A stretch of 64,000 nucleotides of DNA, from the NCBI GenBank assembly GCA_030583665.1, contig CP129469.1, positions 3,277,043 through 3,341,042 on the forward strand, given 5' to 3'. Position 1 is the stretch's first letter, and the number at the start of each line of letters is the position of its first letter. Position numbers and translations under genes: made by a program. This stretch comes from Candidatus Jettenia sp. AMX2. Lineage in GTDB: Bacteria; Planctomycetota; Brocadiia; Brocadiales; Brocadiaceae. Positions 1 through 9,216 of this stretch are shown here, piece by piece. The notes beneath the pieces were generated by a model that saw only the letters and a program-made list of their open reading frames with translations, searched no databases and had not been told where the DNA came from.

Positions 1-1
1 G

Positions 2-517
2 TATGTTTATCAGAAGGAACCGGCTGATTTTTTAAGAGAGCATGTGGATATTTTACCAAAGGGAAAGGCTCTTGATATTGCAATGGGTGAGGGCCGTAAT
101 GCTGTGTTCCTTGCAAAGAATGGGTTTGAGGTTGAAGGATGTGATATCTCAGAAGTAGCTATCAGTAAAGCATACAAGCTGGCTGAGGAAAACGGTGTAA
201 CAATACATGCGTTCACGGCAGACTTGGAGACTTATAAATTACCGGAAAATACGTATGATGTAATAATCTGTTTTTATTATTTGCAACGTGACCTTATACC
301 TCAGATTAAGAATGCCTTAAAACCAGGCGGAGTAGTAGTCTATGAGACATATACCTTAGAAAATCTGGAACATGGTTTTGGAGGACCGAAAAACAGGGAA
401 TATCTTCTTGGCCAAAACGAATTATTAAGATTTTTTATAGACTTTCAGGTTATCTTTTATCGTGAGATTATTATAAATAACAAAAAAGTGGTAGCCAGTA
501 TTATTGCAAGGAAATAG
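2..517 (+). CDS. SAM-dependent methyltransferase, 5' truncated by window edge
   Basis: This is the C-terminal part of a class I SAM-dependent methyltransferase of the TehB/small Rossmann type. The frame is open from base 2, so the true start lies outside the window. The glycine-rich SAM loop reads ALDIAMGEGRNAVFLAKNG, followed by the acidic strand end EGCDIS. A later segment, LKPGGVVVYETYT, matches the post-motif III region of the family. The substrate cannot be told from the sequence. It ends 4 bases before the ATG of the helicase gene, so the two are probably co-transcribed. Confidence 0.8.
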   Translation, partial: YVYQKEPADFLREHVDILPKGKALDIAMGEGRNAVFLAKNGFEVEGCDISEVAISKAYKLAEENGVTIHAFTADLETYKLPENTYDVIICFYYLQRDLIPQIKNALKPGGVVVYETYTLENLEHGFGGPKNREYLLGQNELLRFFIDFQVIFYREIIINNKKVVASIIARK

Positions 518-521
518 AAGA

Positions 522-2738
522 ATGGTCATTTTGAAAGATGTTACAGAGAGTCAGTATGAAGCAATAACCCACATTGAAGGACCGCTTCTCGTAGTAGCGG
601 GGGCGGGCAGTGGTAAAACGCGTGTTATTACACGACGGATTGGTTATCTTATATCCAGTGGTATACATCCATATAATGTCCTCGCTATCACATTTACCAA
701 TAAAGCAGCAAATGAGATGCATGAGCGTATAAAGCAATTTTCGTCTGAGGAAAGACTATGGGTTTCTACTTTTCACAAAACATGTTCCCGCATACTAAGG
801 TATAATATAGATTCCTTAGGGTACTCCAAAGATTTTTGTATCTATGATACATCTGATCAGATAAGCATAATAAAATCTGCTATGGCTGACCTTCAGTTGG
901 ACATCTCACAGTGGAAGCCGAGATCAGTCGCCGGAACAATCAGTAATGCCAAGAATAAACTCGTTGATCCGGAAACCTTTGCATCTACAACATCTGGCTA
1001 TTATAATCGTATGGTTGCACAGATATATAAAAAATACCAGTCGATTCTTAAAGTGAATAATGCACTTGATTTTGATGATTTACTGATAAAAACGATCGAG
1101 TTATTCAGAAAATACCCTGATATTCTGGAATCGTATCAGGACAGATTCAGGTATATTCTTGTTGATGAGTACCAGGATACAAATTACGCCCAGTATGTGA
1201 TAATCAATATGATTGCAAGTAAACACAGGAACATATGTGTTACAGGAGATCCGGATCAGTCTATTTACGGCTGGCGAGGGGCGGATATCAGAAATATTAT
1301 GGACTTTGAAAAGGATTACCCTGATGCCAGGGTTGTGTTGTTGGAACAGAACTATCGCTCTACAAAATATATTCTTCAGGCTGCTTCCGGTGTGATTCAA
1401 AAGAATAGGTACCGGAGGAAAAAAAACCTCTGGACAGAAAACGGGGAAGGTGAAAAGATCAAGGTAATTTCCTGTGAAAACGAGTATGGGGAAGCAGAGG
1501 AAATAGTGAAATCTGTAAAAGAGATGAAAAGCAGGGATATAAAATACTCAGATATAGCATTATTCTACCGCACGAATGCGCAATCCCGCATACTTGAAAT
1601 TTCTCTGAGAAATCATGCGATTCCTTATATCATCGTTGGAGGTGTTTCATTCTATCAGAGAAAAGAGATCAAGGATATACTTTCCTATCTCAGGTTGTGT
1701 ATAAATCCGCACGATGGCGCAGCGATGGAGCGTATTATCAATGTTCCTCTCAGGGGCATCGGTGAAACAACGGTGAAAAAACTGAAAGACCGGGCCAATG
1801 CAAAAAATATCAGCCTCTTCGATGCTATGTGTCAGATAGATACGATACCGGAAATTAAACGCCAGGCGGCAGCATCTATCAGGAAACTTACAGAGATTAT
1901 TACGGGACTACAGAGGGTCCAGGGGTCGCCGGTAGAAAACATTATACGAAGAGTAATAGAAGAAACAGGCTACAGAAATTTTCTGAAGGAGTCGGGTGAC
2001 AGGGAATCAGCAGACAGAATATCTAATATTGATGAGCTGATTAATGCTGCCCACGAATATGACCTTGATTTTTATGAAGGTAACTTACAGGGATTTCTGG
2101 AGGAAGTTGCATTGGTTTCTGATACAGACACCCTGGAAAATGATAGTGAAGGAATAACGCTCATGACACTCCACACGGCCAAAGGGCTTGAATTTCCCGT
2201 TGTTTTTATTACAGGCATGGAGGAAGGACTATTGCCCCATACTGAATCCAATGACTCAGATGATGAAGTCGAGGAAGAACGAAGGCTCTGCTATGTGGGA
2301 ATCACACGCGCAATGAAAGAACTCTATCTTACGTATGCCAGAAGGAGAACAAGACACGGACAGATGAATCTTTGCGTCAGGTCCCGGTTTCTCGATGAGA
2401 TCCCCGCGGAAGTTATTGTCACCACAGACAGAATATTTCAGAATCATACCAGCCGGTTTAATGCTACTTTTGAAGAAAAAGATCCACCATATAACGAAGA
2501 TACATTTGAGTCAGATCCATATGATATGGTTAGTCCCCGTTCAGTACCGGGGGGACATATGGCGACATCAGGCTTCTCAAGGGGAGAGATAATCAGGCAT
2601 CCTCTGTTTGGTACAGGACGGATACTTGAGATTTCCGGAAGTAAGGAGAAAACCTATGCTAAAATACATTTTAATATAGGCGGAATTAAGAGTCTTATGC
2701 TGGCATATGCAAAGTTAGAGAAATTGGGAAGAAAATAG
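522..2738 (+). CDS. pcrA: UvrD/PcrA-type superfamily 1 DNA helicase
   Basis: This is an ATP-dependent 3'-5' DNA helicase for repair and replication-fork clearing. All SF1A motifs are visible: Walker A GAGSGKT (about residues 27-33), DEYQDT (about 214), GDPDQSIYGWRG (about 242), the EQNYRS motif, TLHTAKGLEFP (about 549) and VGITRA (about 592). At 738 residues it has the normal length for PcrA/UvrD, with a divergent C-terminal tail of about 90 residues that ends in a Tudor-like strand region. I chose the ATG at 522 because it gives the conserved N-terminus; a TTG 18 bases upstream is possible but overlaps the previous gene. PcrA and UvrD cannot be separated here. Confidence 0.95.
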   Translation: MVILKDVTESQYEAITHIEGPLLVVAGAGSGKTRVITRRIGYLISSGIHPYNVLAITFTNKAANEMHERIKQFSSEERLWVSTFHKTCSRILRYNIDSLGYSKDFCIYDTSDQISIIKSAMADLQLDISQWKPRSVAGTISNAKNKLVDPETFASTTSGYYNRMVAQIYKKYQSILKVNNALDFDDLLIKTIELFRKYPDILESYQDRFRYILVDEYQDTNYAQYVIINMIASKHRNICVTGDPDQSIYGWRGADIRNIMDFEKDYPDARVVLLEQNYRSTKYILQAASGVIQKNRYRRKKNLWTENGEGEKIKVISCENEYGEAEEIVKSVKEMKSRDIKYSDIALFYRTNAQSRILEISLRNHAIPYIIVGGVSFYQRKEIKDILSYLRLCINPHDGAAMERIINVPLRGIGETTVKKLKDRANAKNISLFDAMCQIDTIPEIKRQAAASIRKLTEIITGLQRVQGSPVENIIRRVIEETGYRNFLKESGDRESADRISNIDELINAAHEYDLDFYEGNLQGFLEEVALVSDTDTLENDSEGITLMTLHTAKGLEFPVVFITGMEEGLLPHTESNDSDDEVEEERRLCYVGITRAMKELYLTYARRRTRHGQMNLCVRSRFLDEIPAEVIVTTDRIFQNHTSRFNATFEEKDPPYNEDTFESDPYDMVSPRSVPGGHMATSGFSRGEIIRHPLFGTGRILEISGSKEKTYAKIHFNIGGIKSLMLAYAKLEKLGRK

Positions 2739-2747
2739 GGAGTCTTT

Positions 2748-3920
2748 ATGAAGAAAGTATACATGGATAACATTTCAGGTACGCCGATGCACCCGGAAGT
2801 TGTAGAAACAATGAAACAATTTATGGATAACGGGTTTGGAAATCCTTCGAATCTGCATCAGTATGGAAGAACCGTCAATGATATGATTCAACAGGCAAGA
2901 GAGCACGTAGCAGATCTTATTCATGCGAAACCGAATGAAATAATATTTACCTCAACCGGTACAGAAGCGAATAATCTTGCATTAAAAGGGATATGCCGGG
3001 CATACAAAAAAAAGGGGAACCATATAATAACATCGGAGATTGAACATTTTTCCGTACTTAACCCATTAAAATTTTTAGAGAAATCAGGGTATACAATTAC
3101 CCGTCTGCCTGTCGATAAATCCGGAATGGTCAATCCTTCCGATGTACAGAGAGCCATTACCCCAACAACAATAATGGTATCAATTATGTATGCAAACGGA
3201 GAAATCGGGACGATTGAACCGGCGAAAGAAATAGGAACAATTACGAAGGAAAGGGGCATTATCTTTCATGCGGATGCGGTTGCAGCGGCGGGAAATATAC
3301 CAGTCGACGTCACAGACTGTCATATCGATGCCTTAAGCATGTCAGCGAATCAGTTTGGTGGTCCGCCAGGGGCTGGCGCACTCTTTGTCCGGGAAGGAAT
3401 AAGGTTGCTCCCGCTTATTGAAGGCGGTGTGCAGGAAGGGGGCCGCAGGGCAGGAACAGAAAATGCTATTGGTATTATTGGCATGGGTAAAGCGGCAGAA
3501 CTGGCAAAACAGGAAATGCAGGAACGTATGAATAAGGTCCGGAAATTGAAAGACCGGTTAAAAGATGGCATACTGAATACTATCAGCCACGTTTATATAA
3601 ACGGACATGAGACAAATCGTATACCCGGGAATCTGAGTTTATGTATTGAGTATATAGAGGGTGAATCGGTTCTTTTGTTTCTGGACATGGAGGGGATTGC
3701 GGTTTCAAGCGGTTCGGCATGTACATCACGGTCGCTCAAGGCATCTCATGTAATTATGGCTACCGGTGTTGACGCAGCGCTTGCTCAGGGCACGGTGCTT
3801 TTCAGTTTAGGGATAAACAATTCTGAGGATGATGTTGATTATGTTCTTGAAAAATTACCACCCATTGTTGAACGTTTAAGACAAATGTCGCCTTTGTATG
3901 AGAAAGGCAAAAATATATAG
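2748..3920 (+). CDS. iscS: IscS/NifS-like cysteine desulfurase homologue lacking the PLP lysine
   Basis: This is a fold-type I aminotransferase-like protein of 390 residues, the normal length for IscS/NifS. Family motifs kept are TGTEANNLALKG, His100 (E. coli IscS His104), Asp176, RRAGTEN and the sulfur-carrying Cys325 in SSGSACTS. The PLP Schiff-base lysine is gone: the usual His-Lys pair is Asn201-Gln202 (codons aat cag), and the PLP-contacting Asn and Gln are Gly151 and Ala179. It therefore probably does not work as an ordinary cysteine desulfurase. Archaeoglobus fulgidus IscS is a known case of lysine loss. It has a near-perfect operon position, 14 bases before iscU and followed by tusA. 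A scaffold or persulfide role is inference. Confidence 0.85.
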   Translation: MKKVYMDNISGTPMHPEVVETMKQFMDNGFGNPSNLHQYGRTVNDMIQQAREHVADLIHAKPNEIIFTSTGTEANNLALKGICRAYKKKGNHIITSEIEHFSVLNPLKFLEKSGYTITRLPVDKSGMVNPSDVQRAITPTTIMVSIMYANGEIGTIEPAKEIGTITKERGIIFHADAVAAAGNIPVDVTDCHIDALSMSANQFGGPPGAGALFVREGIRLLPLIEGGVQEGGRRAGTENAIGIIGMGKAAELAKQEMQERMNKVRKLKDRLKDGILNTISHVYINGHETNRIPGNLSLCIEYIEGESVLLFLDMEGIAVSSGSACTSRSLKASHVIMATGVDAALAQGTVLFSLGINNSEDDVDYVLEKLPPIVERLRQMSPLYEKGKNI

Positions 3921-3934
3921 AGAAGGAGTAAGCT

Positions 3935-4357
3935 ATGCAGTACAGCGCAAAGGTTATGGAGCATTTTGCGAATCCACGGAATGTGGGGGAATTGCCGGAT
4001 GCCAGTGGGGTTGGTGAGGTTGGTAACCCGGCATGTGGGGATATTATGAAGATGTTTATCAAAGTGAAGGATAATGTGATTGAAGAAGTAAAATTTAAAA
4101 CGTTTGGTTGCGGCGCGGCGATTGCAACCAGCAGTATTTCGACAGAAATGATAAAGGGAAAAACCATAGAAGAGGCTCTGACCATTACCAACAAGGCCGT
4201 TGCAGAAGCATTGGGGGGATTGCCACCGGCAAAGATGCACTGTTCCGTGCTTGCAGAAGAGGCCATTGAGGCTGCGATAGACGATTACCTGAAAAAGACA
4301 ACAGGGAAAGGATTGGAGAAGAAGAAGTCTTTTGAGCATGAACACGAGGAACATTAG
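3935..4357 (+). CDS. iscU: IscU/NifU-like Fe-S cluster scaffold
   Basis: This is a scaffold protein on which Fe-S clusters are built before transfer to apoproteins. All three ligand cysteines are present: NPACGD (with the conserved Asp), FGCGAAIATSS and KMHCSVLAEEA. At 140 residues it is slightly longer than typical IscU because of a charged tail ending in EHEHEEH, which may bind metal. An excellent Shine-Dalgarno site (agaaggag) sits just before the ATG. It follows the IscS-like gene by 14 bases, so the two surely work together. Because the neighbour lacks the PLP lysine, the sulfur source for this scaffold is an open question. Confidence 0.93.
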   Translation: MQYSAKVMEHFANPRNVGELPDASGVGEVGNPACGDIMKMFIKVKDNVIEEVKFKTFGCGAAIATSSISTEMIKGKTIEEALTITNKAVAEALGGLPPAKMHCSVLAEEAIEAAIDDYLKKTTGKGLEKKKSFEHEHEEH

Positions 4358-4375
4358 TATTTTGCTAAAGCTACT

Positions 4376-4606
4376 ATGAAACCCGATGAAATATTAGATT
4401 GCTACGGCCTGGTATGCCCTATGCCTGTTTTTAAAACAGCGAATAAAATGAAAGAGCTGAAGACAGGTGAAATACTGGAAGTCATTGCAACGGATGAGGG
4501 CATTAAAAAAGACATTGTATCGTGGTGTAAAGCTACAGGCAATGAGCTTTTGAGTATAGAAGAAAAGGATGAAGAAATCCATGTGTTTATCAGGAGATTA
4601 AGCTAA
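4376..4606 (+). CDS. tusA: TusA/SirA-family sulfur carrier
   Basis: This is a 76-residue protein with the diagnostic CPMP motif (CPxP) at residues 14-17, where the first Cys carries a persulfide in TusA proteins. The family relays sulfur to tRNA thiolation, molybdenum cofactor or Fe-S assembly. A second Cys lies near residue 46 (SWCKATG). It is the third gene of the iscS-like/iscU operon, 18 bases after iscU. This suggests the operon moves sulfane sulfur as well as building clusters. The exact partner is not shown by the sequence. Confidence 0.9.
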   Translation: MKPDEILDCYGLVCPMPVFKTANKMKELKTGEILEVIATDEGIKKDIVSWCKATGNELLSIEEKDEEIHVFIRRLS

Positions 4607-4616
4607 GGGCAGAGAA

Positions 4617-5267
4617 ATGCCGGACAGGAATTGTGGCAGAGAAAAGGAAATCCGGCAGAAATATGATACGTTTGCTTCGTTCTATAATCTGATAGAAGGC
4701 ATTCCAGAGCTTTTTGTCATTAGGCATCTTCGGAAAAAACTGATACCGCAAGCCACGGGGAAGGTATTGGAAATTGCAGTAGGAACAGGAAAAAATCTCT
4801 GCTACTATCCTGAAATATGCCAGATAACGGGTATTGATAACAGTACCGCAATGGTAAAGATTGCACGGAAACGCATGAAAAAGCTGAAACGCCATGTCAC
4901 TTTCTTCATTATGGATGCCAGTACCCTTGCCTTTCGTGATCAGAGCTTTGATACCGTGGTTTCTTCTCTCTGTTTATGTACTTTTGCAGACCCTGTAGCT
5001 GCACTGATTGAGATGGACCGGGTTTGCCGGACAGATGGTCAAATCCTGCTTCTGGAGCATGGTCGCAGCAGTCAGAAATGGTTGAGAAGCTTGCAGGACT
5101 GTACGGTAGATTGTTGTGTGAAGGGGCTTGGCTGTCACTGGAACCGTGAACCGCTCAATCTTATCAGACAGGCAGGATTAAGAATAGTCTATGCACAATG
5201 TTCTTTTTTAGGTGTTTTTTACCTGATAAAGGCAAGACCTTCGGGGGTGTTTGGCAATACAGCATAA
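4617..5267 (+). CDS. UbiE/METTL7-like class I methyltransferase
   Basis: This is a 216-residue SAM-dependent methyltransferase. The SAM-binding loop is VLEIAVGTGKNLCYYP (about residues 49-64), followed by the acidic end of strand 2 in ITGIDNS and the motif IV region VVSSLCLCTFADP. LLEHGRSS and the late Cys/His-rich segment GLGCHWNREP resemble METTL7/UbiE-like proteins. It starts 10 bases after tusA and closes the operon. Its substrate is unknown; a lipid, quinone or thiol substrate would fit the family. It has eleven Cys residues, which is many for its size. Confidence 0.85.
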   Translation: MPDRNCGREKEIRQKYDTFASFYNLIEGIPELFVIRHLRKKLIPQATGKVLEIAVGTGKNLCYYPEICQITGIDNSTAMVKIARKRMKKLKRHVTFFIMDASTLAFRDQSFDTVVSSLCLCTFADPVAALIEMDRVCRTDGQILLLEHGRSSQKWLRSLQDCTVDCCVKGLGCHWNREPLNLIRQAGLRIVYAQCSFLGVFYLIKARPSGVFGNTA

Positions 5268-5299
5268 ATAAATGCACGATAAAGCTGCTGAAATTTCCA

Positions 5300-5707
5300 T
5301 TAATGCAAACCTTTCTCGTTAAAAAATTCTTTATATTTCATATCTTCTTTCAGGATATGATTTGTCCACCATGATTTTAAAAATTCAGATATTTCCATCG
5401 GTACTGTTTCTGTATAGGCCATGGTGTCTATGCAGAAACCGGCTGTTTTTTTCTTGAATTCCTGATGCTGGCTTTTTTGTAATGAAAAACCGGGATAACC
5501 ATATTCAAGCATATAATGTTCTTCATCTTTAAAATGCTCGAGGGCGTAGCGGGTCATTTTTGTCAATGTGTCCGATATAATTTCTGAAGCAACTTCTACG
5601 TTACTCATCTCAATCAAGGTATTTATCAAAATAACGATTTGTTTATGCTGCTCGTCCAGAACGCGAACACCGACACTAAAACTTTTATCCCAGAGTATTT
5701 TTTCCAT
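5300..5707 (-). CDS. Bacteriohemerythrin (O2-binding di-iron protein)
   Basis: This is a 135-residue single-domain hemerythrin. The di-iron ligand pattern is complete: a His in LDEQH near residue 20, EHFKDEEHYM (H...E/H), HQEFKKK and the C-terminal WWTNHILKEDM (H...D). Such proteins bind or buffer O2 (or NO) in the cytoplasm and suit an oxygen-sensitive anaerobe. It is convergent with the sulfur operon and stands alone. There is no attached methyl-accepting or GGDEF domain, so a sensor role is unlikely. Confidence 0.93.
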   Translation of the reverse strand: MEKILWDKSFSVGVRVLDEQHKQIVILINTLIEMSNVEVASEIISDTLTKMTRYALEHFKDEEHYMLEYGYPGFSLQKSQHQEFKKKTAGFCIDTMAYTETVPMEISEFLKSWWTNHILKEDMKYKEFFNEKGLH

Positions 5708-5975
5708 GTCTGTTTTATGTAAAATATCCGTATTATTTTATCAAATGTAACGTTATTCTTTACCTTTGATTATTATCTTAGTGTTATTTTACTAGATTGC
5801 AATAAATATATTCAATATGTTCTGCAAAATTCATTTTCCTGAGTGGTCTGGTATGCTCATGTCAAATATGATTAGCAGAAGAGCAGTTTTTGGGAAATCA
5901 TAAATAAGAACCGGCTTGCGGGAATGTTCTCTCTTCGTTTCATTTTAAAATTCGATTCTTGGAGCAGAAGAAATC

Positions 5976-7343
5976 ATGGATAGTAAATACAAAACAGGTT
6001 TTCAGTCGTATGAAGAAGCGAATGATTTTCTCTACCTGGCGATTGATTATGAAAAACTTATTAGTTATCAATATAATGCATCAACCTTCAGTTTAAACAG
6101 AATGGTGAAGATGCTGGAGTACGCAGAGAACCCACACAAGACTTTTCCGAGCGTCCATATAACGGGTACAAAAGGAAAAGGTTCCACATCCATCATGGTT
6201 TCAACCGTCCTGGGGCAAGCGGGTCTTAAGACAGGGCTTTTTACATCACCGCATCTTATTGATCTCAGAGAACGTATACAGATTAATCACCAAAAGATAT
6301 CTGAAGAAGATTTTATGTGCTTCCTGAGCAGGCTCCGCCCCTATATACAATATCTGCGTGATACAGATCCTCCTGCATCCCCTACCTTTTTTGAGATCCT
6401 TACAGCAGTATGTATGCTTTGCTTCAAAAAAGAGTGTGTGGATATGGCAGTTTTGGAAGTAGGATTGGGCGGGCGCCTTGATTCCACAAATGTAGTTACG
6501 CCGGAGGTGGCGGTAATTACCAATATAGGTTATGATCACACCGCCATACTGGGAAATACCCTTTCAAGCATTGCTTATGAGAAGGCCGGGATTATGAAAC
6601 AGAATATTCCTGTGTTATCAGCCGTAGAAGATCCGGAAGCCCTGGCTGTTATTGAAAAGACTTGTAAGGAAAAGAATGCTGCGTTGTATCTGCTGGGAAG
6701 GGATTTATTTATCAGGGAGGTTCGGAATAACGCAGCCGGGGGACTGATATGTACAATAGAAACCTGCCGGCATACCTATGAGGATATCTTTTTGCCGCTT
6801 ATTGGTTATCATCAGGTAAGGAATTGTGCCCTTACCCTGGGTGTGTTGGACATCCTGGAGGGTCGCGGTTTTATTTCAGTTGATGACAAAGTAGTACGTG
6901 AAGCCCTTTCCCATGTGTATTGTCCCGCACGGATTGAGGTTGTCGGGAAGGAGCCATGGATTATATTGGATTATGCCCATACAGCAGATTCCATGCGGTC
7001 TCTCAGAAAATCCTTATTGGAAAATTTTCAATTTAATAAACTCGTTTTAGTTTTGGGCCTGTCACAGGACAAGGAACTGGATACTGTTTTGAATGAAATT
7101 GTTTCGGCAAGCGACCTTATAGTTGTTACAAAGAGTGCGAATCCCCGGGCGGCTTCCCCCGGGGACCTTTATGAAAAGATAGAAAGGCTTTGCGGAAAAA
7201 AGTCAACGGTATTTCATAATACAAGAGATGCGGTGATTGCTTCAAGGCAAATGGCTGCAAAGGATGATTTAATTTGTATCACCGGCTCAGTCTACATAGC
7301 AGGTGAGGCCTTGCAGGTCTTGCGTACCGGTACGGTGGAATAG
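5976..7343 (+). CDS. folC: FolC: folylpolyglutamate / dihydrofolate synthase
   Basis: This is a Mur-ligase-like ATP-dependent enzyme that adds glutamate to folates. The P-loop HITGTKGKGSTS (about residues 60-71) is typical, as are the loop TSPHLIDLRERI, the VLEVGLGGRLDSTN motif and the C-terminal ILDYAHTADSM and ITGSVYIAGE segments. At 455 residues it has normal length. The start at 5976 has a weak ribosome site (ggag 13-16 bases upstream). It stands alone, with a 268-base AT-rich leader before it in which I see no further feature. Confidence 0.95.
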   Translation: MDSKYKTGFQSYEEANDFLYLAIDYEKLISYQYNASTFSLNRMVKMLEYAENPHKTFPSVHITGTKGKGSTSIMVSTVLGQAGLKTGLFTSPHLIDLRERIQINHQKISEEDFMCFLSRLRPYIQYLRDTDPPASPTFFEILTAVCMLCFKKECVDMAVLEVGLGGRLDSTNVVTPEVAVITNIGYDHTAILGNTLSSIAYEKAGIMKQNIPVLSAVEDPEALAVIEKTCKEKNAALYLLGRDLFIREVRNNAAGGLICTIETCRHTYEDIFLPLIGYHQVRNCALTLGVLDILEGRGFISVDDKVVREALSHVYCPARIEVVGKEPWIILDYAHTADSMRSLRKSLLENFQFNKLVLVLGLSQDKELDTVLNEIVSASDLIVVTKSANPRAASPGDLYEKIERLCGKKSTVFHNTRDAVIASRQMAAKDDLICITGSVYIAGEALQVLRTGTVE

Positions 7344-8071
7344 AGTATCTTGATCGTATAGGAATTTTCATTTATGTAAGCGGATTTGCGGGAAGGTGTA
7401 GTTATAAGGTTGGTGATGGTAATATGATACGATAGTGTTTGTCCCAGTTCATGATCAGAACACTGTCAGGGTTGAGAATCCTGACGGTGTTAATTTCCAT
7501 TCAACCCTACGTGTGGCTAAAAACAAAGTCACCGAAGGCCTAATTTAATGTATAGGAATTTCAGACTATTAGTTCCTCCCCCTCGATGGGGGAGGTTAGG
7601 TGGGGGTGAAAGGAACAATCTGTGATCACCCTCCCTTAATCCCTCCCATCAAGGGAGGGAAAATGTGTTTTTTAGTCGCCGAAGGCCTAATTGATGGGTA
7701 AATATGAGGTAACCCCGAAGGGGTGAGATGATTATAGCCAATACATAACCATAGATTAATAACCCCGAAGGGGTGGCATAAAACAACGATAATTCTGAAG
7801 GAATAGTATGAAGAATCTGTATTCTCTGTCACCCCTTCGGGATTAAAAAAGTGGCAACTTATCAAATCCCACCCTAATTTGACGCCGGGAGGCTTAATAA
7901 AAAATTAACAAATTCTTAACATGTCCTTAACAGAGAACGATTATTCTTTGTAATAACGATATGGAATAATGTAACGAAAATGGCACAATCGTGTCAGTAT
8001 CTCATGTAGGGTGGGTATTGCCCACCAAAAATAAACTTCACCGGCACTTCGTTGATTAAAGGGGTTATATC
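7344..8071. other. 728-base gap: hairpins and palindromic repeats, no gene
   Basis: No protein is supported here. The stretch holds a perfect-looking hairpin (7461-7470 with 7480-7489, stem cactgtcagg against cctgacggtg), a C-rich hairpin at about 7574-7595, and a ccctcc/gggagg inverted pair near 7630-7663. It also holds two copies of a short gccgaaggcctaatt-like phrase (7534, 7678), the palindrome array at 7711-7844, and a gtgggtattgcccacc hairpin near 8020. The last resembles another at about 47985. It looks like a landing zone for dispersed repeats. Confidence 0.7.
7711..7844. repeat. Palindrome array A (accccgaaggggt units)
   Basis: Units of aaccccgaaggggtg lie at 7711-7725 and 7761-7775, exactly 50 bases apart. 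A decayed unit follows at 7791-7805, and one in the opposite orientation (caccccttcgggatt) at 7830-7844. The first unit is followed by the conserved phrase gatgattatagc, which also flanks units in the arrays near 21.85 kb and 61.22 kb. The same family therefore occurs three times in this window. Confidence 0.8.
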
Positions 8072-9193
8072 TTGTCAGAGAAAAGAAAGTTATCGTTTTT
8101 TGAAAAATACCTGACCCTCTGGGTTTTGTTATGTATTGGTGCGGGCATTATGGTAGGGAGGTTGGCGCCCGGAGTTGCCGTTTCTCTTGATGCGCTTGAA
8201 GTATATCAGGTTTCCATTCCTATAGCAATCTGTCTTTTTTTTATGATGTATCCGATCATGGTGAAGATAGATTTTACAGAGGTGATAAAATCGGCCAAAA
8301 CACCCAAGCCCGTGGCTTTGACCCTGTTTATCAACTGGGCAATAAAGCCTTTTACCATGTATTTCATTTCCTTCTTCTTTTTGGGTTTCGTATTCCGGGA
8401 ATTCCTGCCAGGAACAGAGATAATAAAGACCGGCCAGGAGGTGGAATTATGGAGAAGTTACATCTCCGGAACGATCCTTCTGGGGATTGCACCATGTACC
8501 GCGATGGTACTGATGTGGAGTTATCTGGCAAGGGGGAACAACGGTCTTACCCTGGTAATGGTTGCGATAAACTCGCTTTTTATGTTAGTGCTTTATGCAC
8601 CCCTTGGATCTTTTTTGCTTGGGATAAATACTATGCCCATTCCCTGGCAGACCATGCTGCTTTCTGTCAAGATCTATGTAGCATTACCTTTGATTACAGG
8701 CTATTTTTCACGAAAGCTGCTTATCAGATATAAGGGCTTGGATTGGTTTCACACCCGGTTTCTGCACTGGCTTACACCCGTGAGTATAGCGGCGCTCCTT
8801 CTCACGCTGGTACTCTTATTTTCCTTTGAAGGGGAGATTATTGTGAAAAACCCCCTTACGATCGTATGGATTGCAATGCCACTGTTTATCCAGACATCGT
8901 TTATTTTTGCCTTGGGATATGGTTTGGCCCGGTTGCTGAGGCTTTCCTATGAAAATGCCGCCCCTGCTGCAATGATAGGGGCATCCAACCATTTTGAGGT
9001 TGCAATTGCAACGGCAACTATGTTATTTGGCTTGTCTTCAGGTGCATCCCTTGCAACGGTTGTTGGCGTATTGATTGAGGTGCCTGTAATGCTGTTACTG
9101 GTCTCTGTTTGTAAGAGGACATGTCACATCTTTAAAGAATGCCACTTGGACTTACCTCAATGCAGAAATGCTGCGAGTGTTGGCTACAAATAA
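8072..9193 (+). CDS. acr3: ACR3-type arsenite efflux carrier
   Basis: This is an integral membrane protein of 373 residues with about ten hydrophobic helices, of the arsenical-resistance-3 (BART superfamily) type. It exports arsenite, driven by the membrane potential or proton gradient. The conserved Cys lies in [18 protein letters not shown] (near residue 145), and the later [12 protein letters not shown] motif is typical. The start is a TTG with an aaagggg ribosome site 8-14 bases before it. No arsR, arsC or arsM lies nearby, so it is an isolated carrier. A broader metalloid range is possible. Confidence 0.92.
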   Translation: MSEKRKLSFFEKYLTLWVLLCIGAGIMVGRLAPGVAVSLDALEVYQVSIPIAICLFFMMYPIMVKIDFTEVIKSAKTPKPVALTLFINWAIKPFTMYFISFFFLGFVFREFLPGTEIIKTGQEVELWRSYISGTILLGIAPCTAMVLMWSYLARGNNGLTLVMVAINSLFMLVLYAPLGSFLLGINTMPIPWQTMLLSVKIYVALPLITGYFSRKLLIRYKGLDWFHTRFLHWLTPVSIAALLLTLVLLFSFEGEIIVKNPLTIVWIAMPLFIQTSFIFALGYGLARLLRLSYENAAPAAMIGASNHFEVAIATATMLFGLSSGASLATVVGVLIEVPVMLLLVSVCKRTCHIFKECHLDLPQCRNAASVGYK

Positions 9194-9216
9194 CCTGATT
9201 ATTATAAAATTTGTAA

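Noticed and set aside
3839-4354. Long minus-strand frames across iscU
   Set aside because: They are mirror frames of the real iscU gene; no ribosome sites or domains.
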